64,000 bases of DNA from Sideroxydans sp. (lineage in GTDB: Bacteria; Pseudomonadota; Gammaproteobacteria; Burkholderiales; Gallionellaceae): the NCBI GenBank assembly GCA_024636935.1, contig JAGXGC010000035.1, forward strand, positions 1 through 64,000, in the 5' to 3' direction. The notes beneath the pieces were generated by a model. It ran no database searches. It was not told the DNA's origin and saw only the letters and a list, made by a program, of their open reading frames with translations. Below, in pieces: positions 20,982 through 29,457 of the stretch (within the stretch, counting starts at the first letter, position 1; each line of letters opens with the position of its first letter). The translations under genes and the position numbers were made by a program.

Positions 20982-21009
20982 TTGGCAAAGAGTAAAGTTT
21001 CTGTATAAT
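20982..21009 (+). promoter_or_regulatory. Sigma-70 promoter for tRNA-Val/tRNA-Asp
   Basis: TTGGCA (20982-20987) and a perfect TATAAT (21004-21009) are separated by 16 bases and lie 15 bases upstream of tRNA-Val. The spacing and near-consensus boxes suit a strong stable-RNA promoter driving both tRNAs. Confidence 0.8.
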
Positions 21010-21023
21010 GCGCCGCTTTCCGA

Positions 21024-21099
21024 GGGTGCTTAGCTCAGCTGGTAGAGCACCGCCCTTACAAGGCGATGGTCGGCGGTTCGAACCCGTCAGCACCCACCA
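21024..21099 (+). tRNA. tRNA-Val(UAC)
   Basis: 76 bases including encoded CCA. The acceptor stem GGGTGCT pairs with AGCACCC. The D arm contains AGCTCAGCTGGTAGAGC. The anticodon loop CTTACAA gives anticodon TAC (valine). The T arm contains GGTTCGAACCC. All arms fold normally. It is followed 35 bases later by tRNA-Asp, probably on the same transcript. Confidence 0.95.
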
Positions 21100-21134
21100 G
21101 TAAAAGGAAATTGCAGTAAGCAGTAAGAGTTTAT

Positions 21135-21211
21135 GGAGTGGTAGTTCAGTTGGTTAGAATACCGGCCTGTCACGCCGGGGGTCGCGGGTTCGAGTCCCGT
21201 CCACTCCGCCA
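21135..21211 (+). tRNA. tRNA-Asp(GUC), integration target
   Basis: 77 bases including CCA. The acceptor GGAGTGG pairs with CCACTCC. The anticodon loop CTGTCAC gives anticodon GTC (aspartate). The T arm is CGGGTTCGAGTCCCG. Its last 18 bases and one flanking A (21194-21212) recur exactly at 29861-29879, which marks it as the attachment site of the following mobile element. The tRNA is complete because the element supplies or retains the 3' end. Confidence 0.96.
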
Positions 21212-21212
21212 A
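21194..21212 (+). repeat. attL, 19-bp direct repeat
   Basis: GTCCCGTCCACTCCGCCAA, the T-arm end, acceptor strand and CCA of tRNA-Asp plus one A. Identical to 29861-29879. It is the left boundary of the mobile element, and the integrase ATG lies 89 bases further on. Confidence 0.92.
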
Positions 21213-21265
21213 TATATTGATTCGTAAGGGTTTTTAGCCATTTCGGGTCGGTAGTGATACAAAGT

Positions 21266-21295
21266 AGGGACACAACATAACTTGTTGCTGTCCCT
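21266..21295 (+). promoter_or_regulatory. Hairpin over the integrase ribosome-binding region
   Basis: AGGGACA-CAACA pairs with TGTTG-C-TGTCCCT (12 pairs, one bulged C, 5-base loop), and ends 5 bases before the integrase ATG at 21301. No free Shine-Dalgarno is seen in this gap, so the fold would occupy the region where the ribosome loads. It could limit integrase translation, particularly on read-through transcripts from the tRNA promoter. This is an inference from base pairing only. Confidence 0.45.
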
Positions 21296-21300
21296 TCTTT

Positions 21301-22710
21301 ATGCCCATAAATCTAGCGCATCACCTGAAAATCTCCCGTCACGGCGTTTTCTATTTCCGCATGGCAGTTCCTGCCGCATTGCGTCCATACATCGGCAAGC
21401 GTGAAATCATCAAGTCACTCAGAACCCGTGAACCAGCCGCCGCCAGAAAACTCGCTTATACTTTTGCCTCCCAAACATTCGCATGGTTTTCTACGATGGC
21501 TTATGACCCAAAGAGATTCAACCCGCTCGATGTCTCAACGTTCCCAACAGCCAAAGAGATTCGCCCATATGATATCGACTTGGCACGCGGCATCCTAAAA
21601 AGCGATGGGCCGGATGACCACGCCAGAATGATGGAAGCGCTGGCAATGATGAAATCCATGCCAGCATCACAGCCTGTAACGGCCCCAGCACCCGCGCAAT
21701 GGACTGAACCGACACCAGCCCATACCATGACCCTTTCTAAGGCGTTAGCGGCTTATCTGGCGACTATTCAAAACGATAAAACCAGAAACGCCACTGAGCG
21801 GGAAATCAAACGCTTCATAGAATGCTGTGGTGACGTCGAGATTCACAAAGTGAGTGGCGTTGATGTTGTGAACTGGAACGCAAAGTTATTGGCAGGTGAG
21901 CCAGACAAGAAAAGGAAAGCACAAGCTCCACGAACTGCCGACAACTCAATCCAGTTCCTACAAGGTTTGCTGAAATGGGCGCAAAGAAAAGAATACATAC
22001 ATCACAGCGCTAAGATTGTGACCGAGGGTAAAGCCAACCTAACTAAGAAGCAACGAACGAATGCCACCAAGGGCGCAGAAGCATTTAGCGCTGAGCAGCT
22101 CGTCAAGATTTTTGAGACTGAGATGTATAAGAGTTTCTACGGAGATAATCGTAGCCGCTATTGGTTTCCCTTGATAGCGCTATTCACAGGAATGCGAAAG
22201 GAAGAAATCGCTCAACTGACGCCCGCTGATATTAAGGCTGAGTACGGCAGCGGGGTTTACTACTTCGATATCAATCGAAACTGGGATAAGACTACGAAGA
22301 CAATCAACGCACTTCGCTATATTCCAATTCACGACACGCTGATGAAGCTTGGATTTATGGACTATGTGCTTAGCCGTAGAAGTGCGCCCACGCTATTTAG
22401 CGACACTGGCAATGCTGTGAGTCACGCATTTATTCGGTATCTCGAAAAAATCGGGGTGAAGGATAAGGACGATAAGCGCAGGATGGTGTTCCACTCATTC
22501 AGAGATACATTCAACAATGTATTAGCAACGCCAGCATTTAAAGTCCAAGAGCGTTTGCGCTATGCGCTGATGGGGCACTCAAAAGAGGGCGATACAAACG
22601 CCACAAACTACACGAAGCAAATCACGGTGAAAGAGAACAAGGAGTGTGGCATAGATTTCTTGGTTTTTGAGGAAACAGTGGCAGGTGTGACACACAGGCT
22701 GGATTTATAA
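21301..22710 (+). CDS. Tyrosine integrase with DUF6538-type N-terminus
   Basis: 469 residues. The N-terminal 60 residues (ISRHGVFYFRMAVPAALRPY and following) match the DUF6538 type found in tRNA-targeting island integrases. The catalytic domain has Arg in TGMRKEEIAQL, the H-x-x-R box in FHSFRDTFNN, the second His in LMGHSKEGD and the Tyr in NATNYTKQ. It recombines the 19-bp att repeats at the tRNA-Asp gene, which lies 89 bases upstream and reads in the same direction. The element may therefore use tRNA transcription for integrase expression. Intact. Confidence 0.93.
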   Translation: MPINLAHHLKISRHGVFYFRMAVPAALRPYIGKREIIKSLRTREPAAARKLAYTFASQTFAWFSTMAYDPKRFNPLDVSTFPTAKEIRPYDIDLARGILKSDGPDDHARMMEALAMMKSMPASQPVTAPAPAQWTEPTPAHTMTLSKALAAYLATIQNDKTRNATEREIKRFIECCGDVEIHKVSGVDVVNWNAKLLAGEPDKKRKAQAPRTADNSIQFLQGLLKWAQRKEYIHHSAKIVTEGKANLTKKQRTNATKGAEAFSAEQLVKIFETEMYKSFYGDNRSRYWFPLIALFTGMRKEEIAQLTPADIKAEYGSGVYYFDINRNWDKTTKTINALRYIPIHDTLMKLGFMDYVLSRRSAPTLFSDTGNAVSHAFIRYLEKIGVKDKDDKRRMVFHSFRDTFNNVLATPAFKVQERLRYALMGHSKEGDTNATNYTKQITVKENKECGIDFLVFEETVAGVTHRLDL

Positions 22711-22719
22711 GGAGCGAAC

Positions 22720-23397
22720 ATGGATAAAGTGTGTGCGATAGATTGGGGGCTGACTCTTGAATACATCAAGGTCGTGTTGAGTTGGCCACCAATGGCAGTA
22801 TTGATTGTCGCCGTAGTTATCGTCCGTTTTCAGAAGCCTTTGGAAGACCTGATAAATCGTATTGAGGAAGGCGATATTTTCGGTCAGACAATAAAAGCTC
22901 CACGGCCAGTTCAGCAGGTTGATAAGGTACAGGATAAGTTGGCTGAGGCGTCAAAAGGCCAAGCAGCCGAGGAAGCGGATGCCCCATTGCCGCCAGAACT
23001 ACTAGGTGACCCTAATGCTCATGCTGCGGTTGAGTGGGTTAAGAACAACCCTGCGCAAACTGTTATTGAGTATAAGAACTTAATGTTCAGCTATGGCGCA
23101 GAGAGGGTATTCAACCGTATTTATGGTACTCAGGTTGAGATGCTTGAATATCTGTCTCATTGTGAGAATCCTGTCACCTTAATGCAGCTCAATCCTTTTC
23201 ATGAGAGGCATCAGGCTATTGCTGGGAGCCATGAGTATTTGCTGAAAGATTATGTGGATTTCTTGGTGAACTTCTTGGTTGTTCAGCGCGAAGGTAGTGA
23301 AAATATCCAGCTCTATAAAATCACAGACCAAGGCATTGAGTTTCTTTCTTACATCAAGAAGCATTATCCGATGAACTGGAATCAGCGATTGTATTAA
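22720..23397 (+). CDS. Membrane-anchored protein with winged-helix-like C-terminus, unknown role
   Basis: 225 residues, AAGGAGCG Shine-Dalgarno, 9 bases after the integrase and so co-transcribed. One transmembrane helix (about 20-38, WPPMAVLIVAVVIVRF) is followed by a charged linker rich in Lys/Glu/Ala/Gln (about 60-95). The soluble C-terminal domain (about 110-225) ends NIQLYKITDQGIEFLSYIKKH, which resembles the wing and last helix of winged-helix DNA- or protein-binding modules. No family recognised. Position and anchor suggest a sensor or an element-maintenance factor, but nothing in the sequence proves either. Confidence 0.7.
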   Translation: MDKVCAIDWGLTLEYIKVVLSWPPMAVLIVAVVIVRFQKPLEDLINRIEEGDIFGQTIKAPRPVQQVDKVQDKLAEASKGQAAEEADAPLPPELLGDPNAHAAVEWVKNNPAQTVIEYKNLMFSYGAERVFNRIYGTQVEMLEYLSHCENPVTLMQLNPFHERHQAIAGSHEYLLKDYVDFLVNFLVVQREGSENIQLYKITDQGIEFLSYIKKHYPMNWNQRLY

Positions 23398-24034
23398 GAA
23401 AAGTTAAAAGTTTGACTTCCATAAGGATTCTGCTTCACTAGGGGTGTGGCGGGACAGAGAGAGGACGAGCGCTCTTTGATAAATGCGCGGGCGTGAGACC
23501 TAGCGGACAAGCCAGAACAACTCGGTGTTTTATGCGTCGCGTGAGTGTTGGGTGACCTTGTCCTTGACCCCTCCAACATTTGTAGCCTCGATTCGGGCAT
23601 CGGATTTTAGAGTTTGTGAGCGGTCAGAATGGAACGATACACAGCCGCATTGAGAGACTAGACGACAGACCAAGTATCGGGGGCGCTAATGTCCTGAACT
23701 GTTCGAGCCGGAGCGATTAGAACCGAACCGGTGCCAATATGTGGGTGGCCAAAGTCCAAACTTGTAAGCGAAATATTTTTTTCTCTTACATTTTTTGGGG
23801 AGACTTTGGCCGCACAGTGGGGGGCAAGAGACAAATCAAAGAGGGTCACCACGCCCATTATTCATAGTTGGGCAAGATTTATTCAGGATAGAGCAATACC
23901 CTCAGAAGTAAGGAACAGAAGAGCAAACCATAAGACGAGGCAAGAAAGCAAAACGCCCAAGCGCGTTCTAATCCATGCTTTACAACTTTCGCCCTACATA
24001 GCACCATGCGCCAGTTCATAAAACTGACCACGCA
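23398..24034. other. Non-coding stretch with a long imperfect inverted repeat
   Basis: About 640 bases without a credible gene; the open frames at 23394-23600, 23658-23858 and 23731-24021 lack start signals and protein character. The notable feature is 23747-23811: GGCCAAAGTC and GACTTTGGCC close a stem, CCAAA/TTTGG extends it past a small bulge, and TGTAAG/CTTACA forms an inner stem around an AT-rich loop. It may be a structured RNA or a protein-binding site ahead of the restriction enzyme. The ATG of that gene at 24035 has no Shine-Dalgarno. Confidence 0.5.
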
Positions 24035-26902
24035 ATGACACCACAACAGTTCATCAAAAAATGGAAAGATAGCCAACTCGGAGAGCGGGCAAGTTACCAA
24101 ATCCACTTTACTGACCTTTGCGCACTCGTTGGCGTTCCAGCTCCCACACCTGACAGCAAAGACACCTATTGCTATGAACGCGGAGCAACACGCACGGGAG
24201 CAGGTAGAGGCTGGGCTGATGTATGGAAGCAAGGACACTTCGCATTTGAGTACAAAGCCAGAGACCGAAACCTAGGTGATGCGTTAAAGCAGTTGATGAC
24301 ATACGCGCTTGCGTTGGAGAGTCCACCGCTGCTTGTCGTGTGCGATACACACATCATCGAAATCCACACGCATTTTACTAATGCCCCGTCCGAAGTTCAC
24401 ACCATCGCACTCGACGACATAGGCGAAACCTCTAACCTTGAAAAACTGCGCTGGCTGTTCAACTCGCCAGAGAAGTTCTACCCCAAACGCACAATCTCTC
24501 AAATCACAGAAGAAGCGGCGGGCAAGTTCGCCGCGCTTGCTCAATCCTTGAATAGCAGAGGACATAAGCCGCAAATCGTGGCGCACTTCCTTAATCAATG
24601 CCTGTTCTGTATGTTCTCCGAAGATGCGGGGTTGTTGCCTAAAAGGTTGTTTGAGCGCTTGCTGGATAAAAGTCAGACCGACCCCGACAAACTCTCGACA
24701 CGGCTTGAATCCTTATTTGTCTCGATGCGCAAAGGCGGCGACTTCGGCGCAGATGAAATCTCTTGGTTCAACGGTGGGCTATTCGAGAAGATAGAAGTCC
24801 TCCCGCTGACCACTGATGAAATCAAGATGCTCTTCGAAGCATCTAAGCTCGATTGGAGTGGGATTGAGCCATCCATATTCGGAACACTATTTGAGCGCGG
24901 CCTAGACCCTCAGAAACGCTCTCAACTTGGTGCGCACTACACTGACCAGCAATCAATCATGCGCATCATCAATCCTGTGATTGTTGAGCCTCTAACAAAA
25001 GAATGGGAAGCCGCACGCACTGAGATTGAGGGCAAGATAGCCAAGCGTAAGAAAAGCGGAGACAAGGCGGAGCGTGATGCTCGCGCCGTTTTCACCACCT
25101 ACCTTGAAAAGCTCCAAAACTTCAAAGTACTCGACCCTGCGTGCGGGAGCGGAAACTTCCTTTTCCTTGCCTTGCGTGCGTTGAAAGACCTCGAACACAA
25201 AGCCAACCTGGATGCGGAAGCCTTGGGGCTAAATCGGCAAATCAACATCGAAGTGTCGCCCGCCAATGTACTAGGGATTGAACTCAACTCATATGCCGCA
25301 GAACTTGCCCGCGTCACGGTGTGGATTGGTGAAATCCAGTGGATGCTCAAAAATGGCTACCCCATCCGCAAAAATCCTATTCTCCAATCGCTCGACCATA
25401 TCGAGAACCGTGATGCGGTGTTGAATGCCAACGGCACAGAAGCCAAGTGGCCTGTCGTCTATGCCATCATCGGCAACCCGCCGTTTTTGGGCGATAAGAA
25501 AATGCGCGGTGAGTTAGGCGATGACTATACCAATGCCCTGCGTAAGTGCTATGCCAGCCGCGTTGCGGGTGGTGCGGATTTGGTTGTTTATTGGTTTGAG
25601 AAATCACGAGCACACATTGAAGCAGGAAACTGTCAGCGAGCAGGGCTAGTGTCGACCAACTCCATTCGAGGAGGTGCTAACCAATCAACTTTGGCACGCA
25701 TTGGAGAAACAACTAAAATATTTAATGCGTGGAGTGATGAAGAATGGATTAACGAAGGCGCAGCCGTGCGTGTGTCGTTAGTTTGCTTTGGAGATGGAGG
25801 GGAAGCGAAACTGAATGGCATATCTGTTGATGCGATTCATGCCGATTTAACCGCCGGTGAAGGATTGAATCTCACACAAGCAAAGGTGCTTAAATCCAAT
25901 GCGGGAGTTGGATTTATTGGAACTCAAAAAAGCGGGGACTTCGACATTGATGGCAGTTTGGCTCGCACGTGGTTGAGACAGCCCAACCCGAATGGGAAGT
26001 CCAATAGCGATGTGGTTCGCCCTTGGGTCAATGGCATGGATATTACACGCCGCCCATCAGATACTTGGATTGTTGATTTTGGTGTCTCGTTAAGCGAACA
26101 AGCGGCTTCCCAATATGAAATCCCGTTTGAGCATATTTCTTCAGCAGTTCACACGCATCTCTTATCAAAGCGTGCTGAATGGCTCTCGCAGGGGAAGAAT
26201 ACCAAGCACCTTGATAAGCAAATCCAGACTTGGCATTTGCTGTGGTGTACACGTGAAGAGATGCGCAAAGCTTTGAATGGTAAACGTCGCTATATCGGGA
26301 CTCCCCGAAATGGTAAGTATCGTTTGTTTAAGTGGCTAGATATAACTGTTCTGCCTGATTGCCAAGTTGTGGCTATTGCTCGTGATGATGACATTAGCTT
26401 TGGTATCGTCCATTCGCGCTTTCACGAACAGTGGGCATTGCGAGTCTGTTCTTGGCTCGGAGTCGGTAATGACCCCCGATACACTCCAACAACTACGTTT
26501 GAAACCTTCCCCTTTCCAGAAGGGCTAACGCCAGACCTGCCAGAGGCGAGTTTTTCTAATCCAGCTGCTGAGGCAATAGCCACCGCAGCACAGGAGCTAA
26601 ACAAGCTGCGGGATAACTGGCTTAATCCTATCGAATGGGTAGATTGGGTGCGCACACCCGAAGAAGAAAAAGCGGGCTATCCCTTGCGCCCTGTTGCCAA
26701 AGTAGGACATGAGGCCGACTTAAAGAAGCGCACCCTCACCAATCTATACAATCTGCGCCCTGCGTGGCTGGACAATGCCCACAAGTTGCTAGATGCGGCA
26801 GTCGCCAAGGCTTACGGCTGGAACGACTACACACCAGAGATGCCCGATGAGGAAATCTTGCGCCGTTTGCTTGTTTTGAATCTGAAATCTGCCCACTCTT
26901 AG
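24035..26902 (+). CDS. MmeI-like type IIG/IIL restriction-modification enzyme
   Basis: 955 residues, one polypeptide with both activities. The N-terminal nuclease has a PD-(D/E)xK core: Asp62, then Glu72-Tyr-Lys74 in FAFEYKARDRN, followed by the family's QLMTYALALESPPLLVV. The gamma-class adenine methyltransferase has the SAM motif DPACGSGNF (367-375) and the catalytic motif NPPF (481-484). The C-terminal part (about 640-840) is the target-recognition region, including VRPWVNGMDITRRPSDTWI. It would methylate host DNA at its site and cut unmodified phage or plasmid DNA. No separate specificity or methylase gene is needed. It is the main cargo of the element and looks intact. Confidence 0.9.
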   Translation: MTPQQFIKKWKDSQLGERASYQIHFTDLCALVGVPAPTPDSKDTYCYERGATRTGAGRGWADVWKQGHFAFEYKARDRNLGDALKQLMTYALALESPPLLVVCDTHIIEIHTHFTNAPSEVHTIALDDIGETSNLEKLRWLFNSPEKFYPKRTISQITEEAAGKFAALAQSLNSRGHKPQIVAHFLNQCLFCMFSEDAGLLPKRLFERLLDKSQTDPDKLSTRLESLFVSMRKGGDFGADEISWFNGGLFEKIEVLPLTTDEIKMLFEASKLDWSGIEPSIFGTLFERGLDPQKRSQLGAHYTDQQSIMRIINPVIVEPLTKEWEAARTEIEGKIAKRKKSGDKAERDARAVFTTYLEKLQNFKVLDPACGSGNFLFLALRALKDLEHKANLDAEALGLNRQINIEVSPANVLGIELNSYAAELARVTVWIGEIQWMLKNGYPIRKNPILQSLDHIENRDAVLNANGTEAKWPVVYAIIGNPPFLGDKKMRGELGDDYTNALRKCYASRVAGGADLVVYWFEKSRAHIEAGNCQRAGLVSTNSIRGGANQSTLARIGETTKIFNAWSDEEWINEGAAVRVSLVCFGDGGEAKLNGISVDAIHADLTAGEGLNLTQAKVLKSNAGVGFIGTQKSGDFDIDGSLARTWLRQPNPNGKSNSDVVRPWVNGMDITRRPSDTWIVDFGVSLSEQAASQYEIPFEHISSAVHTHLLSKRAEWLSQGKNTKHLDKQIQTWHLLWCTREEMRKALNGKRRYIGTPRNGKYRLFKWLDITVLPDCQVVAIARDDDISFGIVHSRFHEQWALRVCSWLGVGNDPRYTPTTTFETFPFPEGLTPDLPEASFSNPAAEAIATAAQELNKLRDNWLNPIEWVDWVRTPEEEKAGYPLRPVAKVGHEADLKKRTLTNLYNLRPAWLDNAHKLLDAAVAKAYGWNDYTPEMPDEEILRRLLVLNLKSAHS

Positions 26903-27131
26903 GCAGAACCCCAAGTACCTTACAAAATAACTCGGGAATACTGCGACTATTGGTCGTTGTGTTCCTGTTTCTTGTCTCTGAATTGTTTGCTCCTTTCCAT
27001 ACCCCCATTTCATTGGCCTTTGTGTCAGTCATGAATTGAGGGATTTGAGCGTAAGTCATTGAAAGAGATGGACAAAATAGACATTTTTTGATATGATTCA
27101 TCCCTCAATAAAAACAAGGGAGGAACTAACA

Positions 27132-27665
27132 ATGAAAGGAAATAAGCGTTTAAATCAAAACCTCGTCAAGGCAGTCAAACAAGGGAATGTTGAGGAAGTT
27201 AGGCGATTGTTAGAGCGAGGGGCAAATGTCCTAGCAAGGTGTCACGATGGCCATTCAGTTCTTGAACACGCATTGTTTCATTTTGAGAACAAAGAAATAT
27301 CTGAGTTGCTATTACAGAATGGAGCTGACCCTGATGTTTTGATTGGGTGCAACAAAGATATTCCTGCCGTTTTATCGGCTGTTGCGTTCTGTGACGGCGA
27401 GGACCCATATGCTGCCCGAGCAGTGTACCTTTCATCAAGATTTACTAAACCAGAAGATAGGGTTTCAATGTTGATTCGGTATGGCGCAAATCCTTACCTT
27501 TTTGGAGGGCGCGAGAACAATGCGTTATATATCGCGCAGGAAAGTGGGCGAGAAGACCTCGTTGAGCTATTAGTGAACGGTAGAGCAGAAGTAGAAAAGA
27601 ACGCATTGGAAATGGTGCTGCCAGTATTGCCGGAGGTGGCTAGCCGTCCAAGGGCTCGTTTATGA
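27132..27665 (+). CDS. Ankyrin-repeat protein
   Basis: 177 residues. ATG 27132 is preferred to 27093 because GGGAGGA precedes it. Ankyrin units are visible: NLVKAVKQGNVEEVRRLLERGANV (about 9-32), a second at about 40-65 (SVLEHALFHFENKEISELLLQNGADP), a spacer, and units at about 110-160 (MLIRYGANPYLFGGRENNALY and SGREDLVELLVNG). Ankyrin repeats bind proteins; no enzymatic domain is present. It sits between the restriction enzyme and the mobilization genes. It could modulate the restriction enzyme or act as an inhibitor, but that is conjecture. Confidence 0.8.
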   Translation: MKGNKRLNQNLVKAVKQGNVEEVRRLLERGANVLARCHDGHSVLEHALFHFENKEISELLLQNGADPDVLIGCNKDIPAVLSAVAFCDGEDPYAARAVYLSSRFTKPEDRVSMLIRYGANPYLFGGRENNALYIAQESGREDLVELLVNGRAEVEKNALEMVLPVLPEVASRPRARL

Positions 27666-27670
27666 ACCAA

Positions 27671-28042
27671 CTAATCGCCCCTAGCTTCTGACTGTGTGAA
27701 GCCTTGGGCGGAGGCGCTTTCCTTTATCTCATGCCGCTGGGTCTTCAACAACCCAGCGCCGTAGCGCTCCCAGCCTTTCAGCTTGTCCGCTTCTTTCTCG
27801 TTGTGAATCTGTAACAACGCCCCCAGCAAAATCTCATCCGAAAGCATATTGCCCAACTTCTCTCGGGCGAGGATGACCAATCCGCCGAGGCGGTATTTTT
27901 CCCGCGCTAGTTCCTTGCGTTCTATCTCCCGCTCACGCGCAGAAATGGCCTTTTGTTTGCGTTGTAAGTCGGCAAGCTGCCTTTCCAACTTCTCCCGTTT
28001 TTGCTCAATCACATTGAGCCGTTGCGCATAGCTGTATCCCAT
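27671..28042 (-). CDS. TraD-like mobilization accessory protein
   Basis: 123 residues. The N-terminal half is a strong coiled coil (about 8-50, many Lys/Arg/Glu). It is followed by KYRLGGLVILAREKLGNMLSDEILLGALL, which matches the small conjugal transfer TraD type (R/K-x-L-G-G-L-V then L-L-G-A-L-L). These proteins accompany MobA/MobL relaxases and help assemble the relaxosome at oriT; they are unrelated to the TraD coupling ATPase of F. The gene diverges from the relaxase across a 185-base gap that holds the candidate oriT. It converges on the ankyrin gene with 5 bases between stops. Confidence 0.8.
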   Translation of the reverse strand: MGYSYAQRLNVIEQKREKLERQLADLQRKQKAISAREREIERKELAREKYRLGGLVILAREKLGNMLSDEILLGALLQIHNEKEADKLKGWERYGAGLLKTQRHEIKESASAQGFTQSEARGD

Positions 28043-28154
28043 AGGTTCTCCTTCTCAGTGGCTACCTCTTATCTGATAGCAGGTTTTTTTAATCGCGCAA
28101 CCCATTGACTTAATTAAATATTCAACTATGGATTGTAAGGCAGCACAAAACTAA

Positions 28155-28209
28155 CAGACGCACTTAGGCAACTCTTACGAGTAGCCGAGCGCCGAGGTTG
28201 AAGCCTCGG
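28155..28209 (-). other. Candidate origin of transfer (oriT) with MOBQ-like nic site
   Basis: In the gap between the divergent TraD-like and relaxase genes, the minus strand carries TAAGTGCG (28166 down to 28159). This matches the core of the nic region of RSF1010-type (MOBQ) plasmids, TAAGTGCG/CCCT. As in those plasmids a short inverted repeat lies on its 5' side (ACTC-GTAA-GAGT, 28171-28182). A second hairpin, CCGAGG/CCTCGG, occupies 28192-28209, ahead of the relaxase Shine-Dalgarno. Motif, flanking repeat and gene context agree; nicking is not shown. Confidence 0.6.
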
Positions 28210-28227
28210 AGAAAGGACAAAGCAGGT

Positions 28228-29457
28228 ATGGCGATATTCCACCTCCATATTGACAGCTATCGGCGCAGCCGAGGCCGCACCGCTATCGGTGGCGCAGCCT
28301 ATCGTCGTGGCTTGAAAGCATCCTGCCCCGTGTCGGGCAGACGCTTTAACTTTCGCACCAAGGAGGAGGTCGCATTCTCAGAGTTCATCCCCGCGCAAGA
28401 CGACCTCACCGATTACAGCCAGTTATCAAACTTGCTGAATCTCTACGAAGCAATCGAACGCGCAGAGAAACACCCTCGCGCAACGCTTGGCCGTGAGATT
28501 GAAGCAGCCTTGCCCCACGAGTTGGCCCTGCCGCAGCAAGTCGAACTTGTGCGGGCGTTTGTGGCAGAGGTGCGCCAACGCTTTGGCGCAGAGCGTGCCT
28601 TTTTTGATTTTTCTATCCATGACAAACAGAACAACGCGCACGCCCATATTTGCATGGCCGAGCGTGAACAGTCCGCGCCCTTCGTCTTCGAGAAGACCAA
28701 GAGGCGTGATTGGGACGGGGAATCGTTCGTCAGTGCTTGCCGAGAAATATGGCAAGCCCAAACAAACTCCGCGTTAGAGCAAGCAGGAATCAATCAGCAA
28801 GTGGATTGCCGCTCACATGCTGACCGAGGGATAAAGGTCTTGCCCTCGTTTCACGAAGGCAAAGCGGCCTATTTTAATAGCGAGGTGAAGAAGATGAACG
28901 ACATCATCCAACAGACGAACCAAGAGATAAAAGCGCGACTCATTATTCCTGAGGAAGTCATCGACATAGAAGAACTGCGAACGACCGAAACGCCTGCGGT
29001 CTGCTTCAATCCCGACGACATGAAAGTCGAGAGAGCGAAACTGGCTGGCTTTCCTTATAGGTTGGCGCGGAAGCAATACGAGGGATTCTCTATCCTTGGC
29101 CTTTCTTATATCAACTACAAGCACCCGAAGCGAATAACGCTCTGGTTCGACGACCGCGCAAGCGTGGTTGATATGGGGAGTCGCATCACGGCAAGCGGTG
29201 GAACGGCCAAGGCCAATGCTGAGCGGGTGGTCGAACTTGCCCGCATGAAAGGCTGGAAGCGCATCGTCTTTTCAGGGGATGAGGAATATTTGCGAGAGGC
29301 ATTTAGACAGGCACTAGCGAAGGGGCTTGAAATCGCCACGGATGGCGAGAGACAGCAAACACTGTTGAAAACGATACTGGCGGAGATTCAGCCACAGGCA
29401 GGGGCGCAGGTTCTACCGATACCGACCAATACACCAAGGAAAGGGATGAGGCTATGA
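28228..29457 (+). CDS. MobA/MobL-family relaxase
   Basis: 409 residues from ATG 28228 (MAIFHLHIDSYRRSRGRTA); an upstream TTG at 28198 is in frame but is not needed. The relaxase domain (1-230) has the N-terminal SRGRTAIGGAAYR block and the metal-binding HUH-type motif NNAHAHICMAE with His138 and His140. It nicks oriT and pilots single-stranded DNA. The C-terminal part (about 275-385: GFPYRLARKQYEGFSI then ITLWFDDRASVVDMG) resembles the LPD7-type domain found attached to relaxases and primases. The next gene overlaps by 4 bases. Confidence 0.9.
   Translation: MAIFHLHIDSYRRSRGRTAIGGAAYRRGLKASCPVSGRRFNFRTKEEVAFSEFIPAQDDLTDYSQLSNLLNLYEAIERAEKHPRATLGREIEAALPHELALPQQVELVRAFVAEVRQRFGAERAFFDFSIHDKQNNAHAHICMAEREQSAPFVFEKTKRRDWDGESFVSACREIWQAQTNSALEQAGINQQVDCRSHADRGIKVLPSFHEGKAAYFNSEVKKMNDIIQQTNQEIKARLIIPEEVIDIEELRTTETPAVCFNPDDMKVERAKLAGFPYRLARKQYEGFSILGLSYINYKHPKRITLWFDDRASVVDMGSRITASGGTAKANAERVVELARMKGWKRIVFSGDEEYLREAFRQALAKGLEIATDGERQQTLLKTILAEIQPQAGAQVLPIPTNTPRKGMRL

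Noticed and set aside
23731-24021. 96-residue plus-strand open frame before the restriction gene
   Set aside because: No ribosome site, no motif, and it runs across the inverted repeat; considered as a controller protein but lacks an HTH.
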